In this document: positions 32,264 through 41,587 of the stretch, in pieces
How the letters are laid out: every line of letters begins with the position of its first letter
Numbering within the stretch: position 1 is the stretch's first letter
Source: Salinimicrobium sp049680855
GTDB lineage: Bacteria; Bacteroidota; Bacteroidia; Flavobacteriales; Flavobacteriaceae
Direction: 5' to 3'
DNA: 64,000 nucleotides
NCBI RefSeq assembly: GCF_049680855.1
Contig: NZ_JBMPGS010000001.1
Coordinates: forward strand, 1 to 64,000
Program-made: the position numbers and the translations under genes
The notes under the pieces: generated by a model
Told to the model about the DNA's origin: nothing
Database searches by the model: none
The model's input: only the letters and a program-made list of their open reading frames with translations

Positions 32264-34099
32264 TTATTCTGCATCGTCATGAATTGCATTGATAACTTCA
32301 AGATTTGCTTCTCTTATCCGTTCAACATTCATCTTATCCTCCTTTCGGTCGTAGGTCATTAAACCATTAACCTCTCCTTCAACATCTGTGGTCTGGGTAT
32401 AAACCGCTGCTGAAAAGCCTCTTTTTGCAAGTTTCTCCAGAGTATTGGTATATTCTATATACTTATCTGTCACTTCTTCAGAATTGTTGAACTGCACATA
32501 TCCCCAGTTCTTTTCCGGCTGCCACAAGTGACCCTTTAGAGGCAGACCAATTCCGCCATATTCTCCCAATACGGTCACTCTTTGTGCATCGTACAGGTAA
32601 AGTTCGGGCCCGGGATAATTGTGAAGATCAAGTATATCACCGGTTTGAAAATGATTACCTCCACTTGCAGAATTGACAAGCCGGGAAGGATCATATTGTT
32701 TTGTCCATTCGGTAATTTCTTCAGTTTTGAACTGGCCCCACGCCTCATTAAAGGGAACCCACACTACAATGCTTGGGTAAGAATGAAGATAATCCATAAT
32801 TTCTTTCCATTCTTTCCTATAAATCTGCTCTGAATTATTACTTCGCTGCAATTCATTCCCGTCAAAGTATTTTCTCATTTGCCAGATAGGTTGTTCATCA
32901 CCATTAGGCATATCTTGCCACACCAGAATTCCAATTTCATCACAGTGGGTGTACCATCTCGCAGGCTCTACCTTTACGTGCTTTCGGATCATGTTAAAAC
33001 CCCACTCCTTTGTTTTAATAATGTCATATTTTAAAGCCTCATCTGTTGGAGCTGTATAAAGCCCATCTGGCCACCAACCTTGATCGAGAGGACCAAAATG
33101 GAAGTAATCTTTATTGTTCAGCTGCATCCTCACCACTCCGTTTTCGTCCCTGCTGGTAGAGATTTTACGCATGGCAAAATATGTTTTTACCTCGTCTAAA
33201 ATCTTTCCGTCACTAATTAACCGCACAACGGTTCTATATAAATAGGGTGACTCCGGAGACCAAAGCTTAGGGTTATCTAATTGGATTTCTACTTCCTGTC
33301 CCATTGCTGTTCTCACCTTCTTCAATTCCCTGCCGTTATCTAAAATGACAACTTCCACTAAATCTCCATAGTTGACCTTCGATATTTCAGGCTTCAGTTT
33401 AATGGTATTTCTATCTATATCTGGTGTGAATTTTAAATGTTCAAACCTTTTTTCAGACACAGGTTCTATCCACACCGTTTGCCAAATACCTGTCACCGGA
33501 GTATACCATATCCCTTCAGGATCTTTTACCTGTTTTCCACGCGGTTGCGGCCCCTCATTGGATGGATCCCAAACCCTAACAGTTAGGTTTTGGCCACCTG
33601 TCTTCAGGAAAGGAGTGATATCAAATGAAAAAGGTGCATATCCACCAGAGTGTGAGCCTATTTTTACGTCATTAAGCCATATATCTGCTTTCCAGTCTAC
33701 AGCACCAAAATTTAAGATGACATTTTTGCGCTTCCAGCTGGAAGGAACATCAAAAGTTGTTTCATACCACAGTTCGTTTGAGGAACCAACGTTTTCCATA
33801 ACTCCGGAAAGACTGGATTCTACCGGAAAAGGAACCAGAATTTTTCCATCATTTTTTTCAGGTTTTGATTCCCCTAATGGCCTAATGCTGTAATTCCATA
33901 ATCCATTTAGATTCTTCCAGTCTTTGCGTTCCATTATGGGGCGAGGATATTCTTGTAAAACGTTATCAGGGTCTATTTCTGCAGCCCATTCAGTTTTAAT
34001 TTTCTCACCTGCAGGAGCCCACTGGCCAATTAATTTGTAATGGTTAAAGAACGTGGTAATCACGAAAAACAAAATAATCTTCACTTTACAATTTGCCAT
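32264..34099 (-). CDS. Glycoside hydrolase family 2 (beta-glycosidase)
   Basis: A 611-residue exported enzyme, started at the ATG at 34099 (MANCKVKIILFFVITTFF, signal peptide). It has GH2 domains in order: jelly-roll sugar-binding (about 45-200, MERKDWKNLNGLWNYSI; WYETTFDVPSSW), Ig-like (about 210-320) and a TIM barrel with VWVPFNEAWGQF (acid/base Glu in NEAW) and VTVLGEYGGIGLP (nucleophile Glu in GEYGG). It is the last gene of the leftward susC operon. GH2 includes beta-mannosidase, beta-galactosidase and beta-glucuronidase; the exact activity is unclear. A beta-linked side group on the mannan is a possible target. Confidence 0.9.
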   Translation of the reverse strand: MANCKVKIILFFVITTFFNHYKLIGQWAPAGEKIKTEWAAEIDPDNVLQEYPRPIMERKDWKNLNGLWNYSIRPLGESKPEKNDGKILVPFPVESSLSGVMENVGSSNELWYETTFDVPSSWKRKNVILNFGAVDWKADIWLNDVKIGSHSGGYAPFSFDITPFLKTGGQNLTVRVWDPSNEGPQPRGKQVKDPEGIWYTPVTGIWQTVWIEPVSEKRFEHLKFTPDIDRNTIKLKPEISKVNYGDLVEVVILDNGRELKKVRTAMGQEVEIQLDNPKLWSPESPYLYRTVVRLISDGKILDEVKTYFAMRKISTSRDENGVVRMQLNNKDYFHFGPLDQGWWPDGLYTAPTDEALKYDIIKTKEWGFNMIRKHVKVEPARWYTHCDEIGILVWQDMPNGDEQPIWQMRKYFDGNELQRSNNSEQIYRKEWKEIMDYLHSYPSIVVWVPFNEAWGQFKTEEITEWTKQYDPSRLVNSASGGNHFQTGDILDLHNYPGPELYLYDAQRVTVLGEYGGIGLPLKGHLWQPEKNWGYVQFNNSEEVTDKYIEYTNTLEKLAKRGFSAAVYTQTTDVEGEVNGLMTYDRKEDKMNVERIREANLEVINAIHDDAE

Positions 34100-34217
34100 A
34101 ATATTGCTTTTAAATTTAAATCTCTGGTTCTTGAATGCTAAATTGAATTCGTTAAATCCCCTTTTTGGCGCACTAGCAAACTTGTAAAACCCAAGATAGA
34201 CTGTTCTATTCCTCAAA

Positions 34218-35327
34218 TTAAACCCTCGCCATTTTGTTTAAATGGGCTAATGCCACAGCATAAGCACCAAAACATATTGCCCTACTGGTTCCCAGGGTGG
34301 AAATTCCAATTGGAATTGCTTTTTCATCGGAATACTGAACTTCTTTATCGACAAAAGGAACCTTTATTTTTTTTGATTTAAAGTTTAAAAATTCCTCATA
34401 GGAATGGGAATCCTCCAGATTATAAACTTTAGAGACCAGTCTTGGCATTTTTTCTCCCGCATAATTCTCAATCTTTCCGTTTAAATGATCTACGATTTTT
34501 GGTATCAGGAATTCGGAGGCTCCGGCCATTCCTCCTCCTATCACCACTGGTCCGTCAATAAGAGTGATTGCGTTTGCCAAAGATTCTCCTATAATAATCG
34601 CCATTTCCTCAAATGCAGAAACAGCAGCAGCCTGATTCCCCTTTCTTTTGCCAGATGCAAATTCGTAAATTTCCTTTGGGGAATAGGAAGCGCTATCTTT
34701 CGAAAACTTTTTATACAGTCGTTGGATCCCTCTAATACTAATTCCTTCTTCCGCTATTAACCGGGGTTCTCTATAATTTCGCATAAGCCACATCTCACCG
34801 GCTGCCGAATTGTCTCCCTTACATATTGCACCATTAACGACCACTCCTCCTCCAAAGCCAGTTCCCAGTGTTATCCCAATTAAATTTTTGTAGGTCTTAC
34901 CTGCATTTTTCTTGTTCAGGACCGCATTTACTTTGGGCAAAAATCCGGAAACAGCCTCTCCATATGTAAAAAGATCACCATCGTTATTAATAACGGTAGG
35001 AAGCTGAAAGATACCTTCCAGCATTGGGCCAAGAGCAACACCTCCACGGAATGATCCAAAATTAGGCAGGTCTCCAATTATTCCATTCTCATAATCAGCC
35101 GGGCCTGGAAAAGCAAAACTAATAGCTACCGGCTCTTGAGAGAGTTGATTTTTTATAGAAGTAAAACCATCTATTATCGTTTGTAGGCACAACTCAAGAT
35201 TTGAAGGACTCGAATTTAAAATAATTGGCGGTACAATCTCTTCTCCCCCCTGTAAGGCTGAAAAAACAAAATTAGTACCTCCCGCGTCTAAGGTCATTAC
35301 AATCCTTCTATCTTTATATATATTCAT
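34218..35327 (-). CDS. ROK-family sugar kinase (larger paralogue)
   Basis: A 369-residue ROK protein: phosphate-binding MTLDAGGTNFVFSAL (about 11-25), AISFAFPGPADYENGIIGDL, INNDGDLFTYGEAVSG (catalytic Asp), GITLGTGFGGGVVVNG and VIGGGMAGASEF near the C-terminus. The zinc motif CxCGxxGC of typical ROK kinases is absent. It is between GH92 and GH2 in the susC operon, so a mannose or hexose kinase role is likely. A separate ROK kinase lies in the second operon (51975). Confidence 0.88.
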   Translation of the reverse strand: MNIYKDRRIVMTLDAGGTNFVFSALQGGEEIVPPIILNSSPSNLELCLQTIIDGFTSIKNQLSQEPVAISFAFPGPADYENGIIGDLPNFGSFRGGVALGPMLEGIFQLPTVINNDGDLFTYGEAVSGFLPKVNAVLNKKNAGKTYKNLIGITLGTGFGGGVVVNGAICKGDNSAAGEMWLMRNYREPRLIAEEGISIRGIQRLYKKFSKDSASYSPKEIYEFASGKRKGNQAAAVSAFEEMAIIIGESLANAITLIDGPVVIGGGMAGASEFLIPKIVDHLNGKIENYAGEKMPRLVSKVYNLEDSHSYEEFLNFKSKKIKVPFVDKEVQYSDEKAIPIGISTLGTSRAICFGAYAVALAHLNKMARV

Positions 35328-35475
35328 TACACTTTCAACATCTTTTATTTCCTGCTGTTAGATATTGCTTATCAAATCAGAAGGATAAATTTGTGTAAAA
35401 CCAACTGGTATTCTACATTTTTAGAACATCTTTCCAAAGTGCATAAGATGTTTTTAAAATTTTACGGATTAGCTT

Positions 35476-37677
35476 TTAATTTTTATCTGTGACTAATTCA
35501 ATTTTCCCACCGTTGATAAAAAGATCGTGAGGCACAAAGTAACCATCAATAGGTTGACCGTCTACTTGTATTTCACGCAGTTTTCTACCGGAATTGGGGT
35601 TGGTTATAACCAACTGCTTACTACCGGGAATGTTCCATTTAACCTCTTCAAAGATAGGCACTGTTACTATGTACTCATCATCGGCCGGTGAAAAAGAATA
35701 TAGACCGGTAGCTGCCATGACATACCAGGAAGACATTTCTCCCGCATCATCCATTCCTGAAAGTGCCAACCCTTCTTCACCTATTCCGTAGTAATTCTCC
35801 AAGATATTATCAATGATCTCCTGAGATTTCTCTGGTTTGTTTATGAAATAATAAGAAAAAGGCGCTTCATGTCCTGGTTGATTTCCGTGGGAATATTGCC
35901 CTATAAAGCTGGAAACATTTCTTGCAATATGATTAGGGTTCCACGGCACGGTAAAAAGGGAATCCAGCTTCTTTTCAAAATTTTCTTCACCCCCGTAGAG
36001 CTTAATCAATCCAGTCATATCGTGGGGAACAAAAAAAGAAACCTGCCACGCATTGGCTTCTCTGAACATGTATTCATAATAGGGGTACTCTGAATCAAAA
36101 GGGCTTATCCAATCACCATTTTCGAGTCTACCGCGCATGAAGTTAGTAGAACTGTCAAAAACATTTTTATAATTACCTGATCTCTTCATTAAATCCTCAT
36201 AATGCTGTGTATCTCCAAGCTCCTTTGCCAATAATGCAAGAGAATAATCGTCATAAGCATATTCCAGCGTTTTAGAAACACCTGCATTTCCTTTAGTCTC
36301 CACTTCCGGATTTTTTACATTAGGATCTGAAATATAGCCTTTATCAATATATTCCAGGATATGCGCTCTGGGTCCTTCCTCCTTATAAGCATTGTTCAAA
36401 AGTAATTCGTAAGCTTTTTCAACATCATATCCTCTCAACCCTCTTTTATAAGCACCCGAAATGAAAGGTGCAGCATGATCTCCATGGAAGAAATTAGGAA
36501 TAAAACCTGTTTTTTCACCTTTTTCTATGAGAGATTTTATAACATCTCTGGTCACATCCGGAGAAACAATTGTCAACAGTACAAGCTTGTTCCTGTAAGT
36601 ATCCCAAAATGAAGGATCTGTATAATAATTGAAATCTGCAGAGACCACGTCTCCGTTAACATCGGTAAATTCACCATTGACGTCACTCCTCAATGCCGGC
36701 CATAAAAAACTGCGATAGAAGGATGTATAAAACATTTCGTTTTGTTTTTCATTACCACCACTAACCTCAACGCTAGATAATAGAGTTTCCCAGGTTTCAT
36801 TTGCTCTATTTCGAATTTCCTCGAAAGACGCCGTTCCTATTTCCTGTTCCAGGTTTTCTGCCGCATTCTCTGTACTAACATAGGAGAGACCGATTTTCAT
36901 AAGCACCTCTTCGGAACCATCTTGTAAATAAACCATGGCATAACCGTCTCTTTCTCCCTGCTCGGTCACTTCAAAGTCTTCTATTACTGTATTGAGTTTA
37001 GCGACGAAATGAATTCTATCTCTTCCGACTCGCTGGTAGCCTCTGATTTCATTATTGCCATGGGTGGTGATCTCCCAATCGGAAACCCGATTGTTTGCTT
37101 TTCCTAAATCAAAAAGAATTTTCCTGTTTTTTTTATCCTCATAATTATATTCATGAATACCTGCTCTTAAGGTAGATGTTAGCCTTACCTTCACCTTGAA
37201 ATCTTCAAGAAAGACTTCATAGAACCCGGGGGAAGCCTTTTCCGTATCATGAGAAAAAGTGGATTTAAAGGGATTTGAAGCCTCTCCGGAAACAGGTAAA
37301 ACAGGAATATTCACCAAATTCCAATGGCCTTTGTTTGTATGTGCAAAGGCCAGAATCTCTTCATCTTCATATTCATATCCAGCACCGGAACCATATTCCG
37401 TAATAGGGCTGAGTTGCACCATAGCGTTTGGTAATGATGAACCTGGAAAAGTAAGACCCGCCCAAACCCGCCATCCTTCTGGAGGCGTATATCCAATCTT
37501 GTCGGGATCAGTAAGAGGTGCCGTACCAATAAAAGGATTCACCCATTTGGTGAATTTATTCTGGGAATTTGCTATCGAGCTATCCTCTGTTCTTTTCTTG
37601 GTCTTACAAGAAAAAACTAAAAGTAAAATTCCCAGAATGAGGAGTTTGTACGGAATGTTCTTAAGCTGTAGGACCAT
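35476..37677 (-). CDS. GH92 alpha-mannosidase lipoprotein (first copy)
   Basis: A 733-residue enzyme started at the ATG at 37677 (MVLQLKNIPYKLLILGILLL, lipobox VFSCK). The family pattern runs through it: FTKWVNPFIGT (about 40), GHWNLVNIPVLPVSG, TYRNKLVLLTIVSPDVTRDV, GFIPNFFHGDHAAPFISGAY, GQYSHGNQPGHEAPFSYYF and LSGMDDAGEMSSWYVMAATG. GH92 enzymes are calcium-dependent exo-alpha-mannosidases that remove alpha-1,2, 1,3 or 1,4 mannose. It belongs to the susC operon and works with GH76 and GH125 in trimming side chains of mannan. Confidence 0.93.
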   Translation of the reverse strand: MVLQLKNIPYKLLILGILLLVFSCKTKKRTEDSSIANSQNKFTKWVNPFIGTAPLTDPDKIGYTPPEGWRVWAGLTFPGSSLPNAMVQLSPITEYGSGAGYEYEDEEILAFAHTNKGHWNLVNIPVLPVSGEASNPFKSTFSHDTEKASPGFYEVFLEDFKVKVRLTSTLRAGIHEYNYEDKKNRKILFDLGKANNRVSDWEITTHGNNEIRGYQRVGRDRIHFVAKLNTVIEDFEVTEQGERDGYAMVYLQDGSEEVLMKIGLSYVSTENAAENLEQEIGTASFEEIRNRANETWETLLSSVEVSGGNEKQNEMFYTSFYRSFLWPALRSDVNGEFTDVNGDVVSADFNYYTDPSFWDTYRNKLVLLTIVSPDVTRDVIKSLIEKGEKTGFIPNFFHGDHAAPFISGAYKRGLRGYDVEKAYELLLNNAYKEEGPRAHILEYIDKGYISDPNVKNPEVETKGNAGVSKTLEYAYDDYSLALLAKELGDTQHYEDLMKRSGNYKNVFDSSTNFMRGRLENGDWISPFDSEYPYYEYMFREANAWQVSFFVPHDMTGLIKLYGGEENFEKKLDSLFTVPWNPNHIARNVSSFIGQYSHGNQPGHEAPFSYYFINKPEKSQEIIDNILENYYGIGEEGLALSGMDDAGEMSSWYVMAATGLYSFSPADDEYIVTVPIFEEVKWNIPGSKQLVITNPNSGRKLREIQVDGQPIDGYFVPHDLFINGGKIELVTDKN

Positions 37678-37740
37678 TATTTTACATATTAATTTTAAGT
37701 ACTTACAATAATTTAAGTTCAAAAAAGCATTTTGGAGACC

Positions 37741-39165
37741 TTAAACTAATAAATGAGGCCTTTCCTGATATGTCTTCCATAAGAATTCTCCAAATAGGGT
37801 ATTTGCCCATGCAAACCAGGATCTTGTGAAATTCTCAGGGTCATTTTTATGGAAGGTTTCATGCATAAAACCTGTGCCGGCATGAGTCGATTTTAAAGCT
37901 TGTATACATTGCTTTATTTCCTCATCATCCTTACTTGTCAAACCTTTCATAGTTATAGACATAGGCCAAACCATATCCATTCCTACATGAGGCCCGCCAA
38001 TACCCTCTGCTGCCGTTCCCTTGAAGAAAAATGGATTATCCAGGGACCAAATAAAATCTCTTGTATTTCTGTAAACGGGATCTCCATCTTTAATAGCATC
38101 AAGATAAGGCAAGGATAAAAGGCTGGGAACGTTTGCATCATCCATCATTAATTTGTTACCAAATCCATCAATTTCAAATGCATAAACTTTTCCATACTTT
38201 TGATGCTCTACAACAGCATGTTCTTTTAATGCGTCCTGAACTTCTCTCTTTAATTCGTTTAGCTGGCTTGCGGTGGTGGAATCACCTGCAATTTCTTGCA
38301 TCATTTCAGCAGCCTGTTCAAGGCTGACTACAGCAAAGAAATTAGACGGTATTAAGAATGAGAATACTGTAGCATCATCACTCGGTCTAAATGCCGAGCA
38401 GATAAGGCCAACAGGATTGACAGGATACCCATACCCATGCAGTGCCCTCGTATCTGTTGCCTTAGGCGTTTCCCTCTGAAAAGAATATTCGCCACGATCT
38501 TCCTTCTTTTGTTGATCTCTAAAAACTTTGAGAATATTCTTTACTGCTTTCTGCCATTCTTCATTAAAAGGAGACGTATCACCTGTTGTTTTCCAATAAT
38601 TATATCCCAATCGAATAGGATAGCAAAGAGAATCTATTTCCCACTTCCGTTCATGAACTCCCGGTTCCATATCTGTAAGGTCAGAGAACCATTCACCTTT
38701 TTTATTCGGATCGTCATAAAATGCATTTGCATATGGATCTTTAAGTATGTAAGCGGTCTGCCGATTAATTACTCCGGCTATTAATTTCTTCAACTTTTCA
38801 TCCTTATCTACAAATGCCATATAGGGCCAAACCTGAGCAGAACTATCTCTAAGCCACATAGCATCTATATCACCCGTGATCACGTAAGTATCTGGTCTTC
38901 CATTTTTTTCAGTATAGGTAACAGTCGTGTCGAGAGTGTTAGGAAAACAGTTGTTAAATATCCAACTCAACTCTCCATCTTTAACTTTTGACTGAAATTC
39001 TTTAATAGCATCTTCAATGGCCCTGCTTTCAAAGTTTCTCTGACCTTCAGAAGGTCTTACCACTGGGAATTTTCGCAGGCCGGGACCTGCGGCAACAGAA
39101 AAAGGGTTCATCATCAGCATTCCGCCGAATAATGCTGTATTTTGTATAAATTTTCTTCTCTGCAT
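37741..39165 (-). CDS. GH125 exo-alpha-1,6-mannosidase
   Basis: A 474-residue exported enzyme. It begins MQRRKFIQNTALFGGMLMM, a twin-arginine-like leader. The family pattern covers the protein: NTLDTTVTYTEKNGRPDTYV, ITGDIDAMWLRDSSAQVWPY, ERKWEIDSLCYPIRLGYNYW, SAFRPSDDATVFSFLIPSNF, MDDANVPSLLSLPYLDAI and GGPHVGMDMVWPMSITMKG. GH125 enzymes are inverting exo-alpha-1,6-mannosidases, which fits trimming the alpha-1,6 backbone fragments released by GH76. Spacing to the next genes is short (30-60 bases), so it is part of the susC operon. Confidence 0.94.
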   Translation of the reverse strand: MQRRKFIQNTALFGGMLMMNPFSVAAGPGLRKFPVVRPSEGQRNFESRAIEDAIKEFQSKVKDGELSWIFNNCFPNTLDTTVTYTEKNGRPDTYVITGDIDAMWLRDSSAQVWPYMAFVDKDEKLKKLIAGVINRQTAYILKDPYANAFYDDPNKKGEWFSDLTDMEPGVHERKWEIDSLCYPIRLGYNYWKTTGDTSPFNEEWQKAVKNILKVFRDQQKKEDRGEYSFQRETPKATDTRALHGYGYPVNPVGLICSAFRPSDDATVFSFLIPSNFFAVVSLEQAAEMMQEIAGDSTTASQLNELKREVQDALKEHAVVEHQKYGKVYAFEIDGFGNKLMMDDANVPSLLSLPYLDAIKDGDPVYRNTRDFIWSLDNPFFFKGTAAEGIGGPHVGMDMVWPMSITMKGLTSKDDEEIKQCIQALKSTHAGTGFMHETFHKNDPENFTRSWFAWANTLFGEFLWKTYQERPHLLV

Positions 39166-39195
39166 GATAAATTGTTTCTTTATTAATGTAGCTTT

Positions 39196-40368
39196 TTATT
39201 GTTCAAAATAACCTTGTTCATCCAGTAGAGCGGCAGCTTCCATAAGCATTAAACCACTTAACTGAGTAGTAAGATCGGTTCTTGATTCAGGTGCATTTCT
39301 CCAATCAGGTCCCGCGAGCATTCCGGGCCTGCTAAGGCTATTCTCATAAAATGTCTCGGCATTAAACTCCATGAAATCCACAAAATCTTCCCTGTCACTT
39401 TCAGGTATGTCTGGTTCAAGAATCAGCTGGGTAAAATATCTTACCAAAATACCTTTAAAAAGGCCTCCATCTCCCTGTCCTTCACTTTTTAGAACACCTT
39501 CCGTCGTTAATTCTGAACTCGTCATAAGGGAACGTGCAGTTTTTAAGGCATCATTCAGGTATTGCTCCTCCCCCGTTATATTGTAAAGCTTGAGACCCGC
39601 ACCTATCCATGTTCCGGCATTATAGGTGAAAATCCAGTCCTTATTTACTACAGCTTCACCATTTTCGAGGCTTACACCATCCCATACGAGTCCGGTTACG
39701 GGATCTACGAGGTTGTTTTTTTGCCACTCATATATCTTTTTTGCCCATTCCAGATCTTCCGGATTTTGAGTTGCTTCATACAACCTTGTCCCCAGAATGA
39801 CCGCTGGGCCATTGGAAACAGCATTTTTTTGGAATGGAGTATTCTTCTTCCATGTAATTCCTCCTCCAAGAACTTCATCGCTCCAGCTTAGCCGGATTTC
39901 ATCCCATAAATATTCTGCAACTTCAAGATATTCATCATCACCAGTGGCATTATAAGCGCGCATACTTGAATTACCGAGCCACAGCATATCATCATTAAAA
40001 ACATTTTGATATGACCCTCCATTTCTTATTTCTATGCCCCTTACCAAAGATTTCATTCTATCGAGATAAGCACCGTCATCGGTTCTCAGGTAAGCATCCA
40101 CTAAAACGTGTAGTACATGAGCATTCGGCCAGTAGTGAAATGTACTGTTCCCGGTGTTATCCTGCACAAAGACCCCTTCAGATCCTAAATACGTGCCGTA
40201 AGTGGCATCCTGCATTGAATCGGCCGTAGCCGCCCAGTCGATAGCAATTTCTTCTTCTGTTTGCTGCGGATCTCTTAATGGCACCAAATCATCATTCGTG
40301 CAGGAAGCTGGAAGAATGACAGATAGTAACACCATTAATCTTCCAACAGTGATTGAACTTTTTTTCAT
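39196..40368 (-). CDS. GH76 endo-alpha-1,6-mannanase lipoprotein
   Basis: A 390-residue lipoprotein (lipobox LPASCTND). The (alpha/alpha)6 barrel of GH76 shows STFHYWPNAHVLHVLVDAYL, the catalytic Asp pair in QNVFNDDMLWLG (Asp126-Asp127), GGGITWKKNTPFQKNAVSNG, FTYNAGTWIGAGLKLYNITG and GDGGLFKGILVRYFTQLILE. The enzyme cuts the alpha-1,6 mannose backbone of yeast- or algal-type mannan, very likely at the cell surface beside SusC/D. It directly follows the SusE/F-like gene. Confidence 0.94.
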   Translation of the reverse strand: MKKSSITVGRLMVLLSVILPASCTNDDLVPLRDPQQTEEEIAIDWAATADSMQDATYGTYLGSEGVFVQDNTGNSTFHYWPNAHVLHVLVDAYLRTDDGAYLDRMKSLVRGIEIRNGGSYQNVFNDDMLWLGNSSMRAYNATGDDEYLEVAEYLWDEIRLSWSDEVLGGGITWKKNTPFQKNAVSNGPAVILGTRLYEATQNPEDLEWAKKIYEWQKNNLVDPVTGLVWDGVSLENGEAVVNKDWIFTYNAGTWIGAGLKLYNITGEEQYLNDALKTARSLMTSSELTTEGVLKSEGQGDGGLFKGILVRYFTQLILEPDIPESDREDFVDFMEFNAETFYENSLSRPGMLAGPDWRNAPESRTDLTTQLSGLMLMEAAALLDEQGYFEQ

Positions 40369-40426
40369 AATTATTATAATTTAAAATCCCTTGGAAAGAT
40401 CCAGGGGGATTACTGCAAATCTTGTC

Positions 40427-41554
40427 TTACTCGACTACTGTTACACGGTGGGTGTACTCTGGCACCTCAGCATTGAAAATGACTTCAACATCAACAGTAC
40501 TCATATCTACCTCATCAGCAAACTTAAAGCTGTTATTCCAGCGGTCATTCGTAACCGGAACCATATGCCAGTAAGAGGCAGGGCTATCGGCATTCGGTCT
40601 CTGGTTATCTCCATTAGTGCTACCATACCATTCTTCCTGAGTTTCTCCGCCATTAACAACAGTAAACATAAATTTATAGCGCTCATCTCGCCCCCAGTCT
40701 TCCTGTCTGAACTCTACCTCCTGATCTTCGGCCATCCAGGTACCATTACCAACATAAGGAAGGTCAAACATAAACTCTTCATTAGGAGCAAACCAAAGTT
40801 GCAGATTTTGAATTTCGATCATTTCTGCATTACCATCGCTGAAATCTACCCGAATACGATAAACCTTTTCCTCACCTGTGTAGGCTGCTGTACCATTAAT
40901 TTTTAATTTATCATCTTCAATATAATATGTTTCAGGTGTTCCGGAAGTTCTGGTGACAAACTGATATTCTCCTTCAGACAAGGAAGTGTAAACCTCATAA
41001 GTATTTGCACCTGTTTTCTTCATTGGAATGGCATTTCCTAAGTCATCACCTGCTTCAGTTGCTGAGCCGACCAAAAAGAGTTCATCAGGAGTTGGGAATC
41101 CTCCGGGGCGTTCTACTTCAATAGTTCTGTAAATCCCCGATTCCTGTACATTTATTCCTTTAGATGACCAAACTGTCCATTGAAGTCTTCCGGTACTTTG
41201 AGATTCAATCCCGGCCATTCCTGCAATTTGATTAAGTGTTGAAAAGGGTAAATTAAGTGTACGTTGCATACCTCGTCCATCTGAAGGTAAAACGTATACT
41301 GGGTCTGAGAAATCGCCTCCTTCAACATCAAATACCACATCATATAGCACTACGCCGTTGTCCTCTGCTTTTGCTGCCTGCCATTCAAAGACAGCAGAAC
41401 TCTGTGCACCCAGATTGTAAAAAATATTGTCCTGGGGTGAATAAAGGCTTTCTACCTGAGAAACCTCATTGTTGGAAAGAGAATCATCCTCTTCACATCC
41501 CACTAAAAACACAGCAAGGGCTAAAAATATTAACTGGCTAATAACTTTTTTCAT
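40427..41554 (-). CDS. SusE/SusF-like surface glycan-binding lipoprotein
   Basis: A 375-residue lipoprotein (VFLVGCEEDDS). The N-terminal SusE domain (about 25-135) contains DNIFYNLGAQSSAVFEWQAA and FSTLNQIAGMAGIESQSTGR. Behind it are two starch-binding-like beta modules beginning LFLVGSATEAGDDLGNAIPM (about 160) and LQLWFAPNEEFMFDLPYVGN (about 260). Surface-exposed SusE/F proteins hold glycans near the SusCD complex. It follows susD directly and precedes GH76. Binding to mannan is inferred from the locus. Confidence 0.9.
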   Translation of the reverse strand: MKKVISQLIFLALAVFLVGCEEDDSLSNNEVSQVESLYSPQDNIFYNLGAQSSAVFEWQAAKAEDNGVVLYDVVFDVEGGDFSDPVYVLPSDGRGMQRTLNLPFSTLNQIAGMAGIESQSTGRLQWTVWSSKGINVQESGIYRTIEVERPGGFPTPDELFLVGSATEAGDDLGNAIPMKKTGANTYEVYTSLSEGEYQFVTRTSGTPETYYIEDDKLKINGTAAYTGEEKVYRIRVDFSDGNAEMIEIQNLQLWFAPNEEFMFDLPYVGNGTWMAEDQEVEFRQEDWGRDERYKFMFTVVNGGETQEEWYGSTNGDNQRPNADSPASYWHMVPVTNDRWNNSFKFADEVDMSTVDVEVIFNAEVPEYTHRVTVVE

Positions 41555-41587
41555 AATTTCCGATTTTTTGTTAAAACTTTTTCCCCG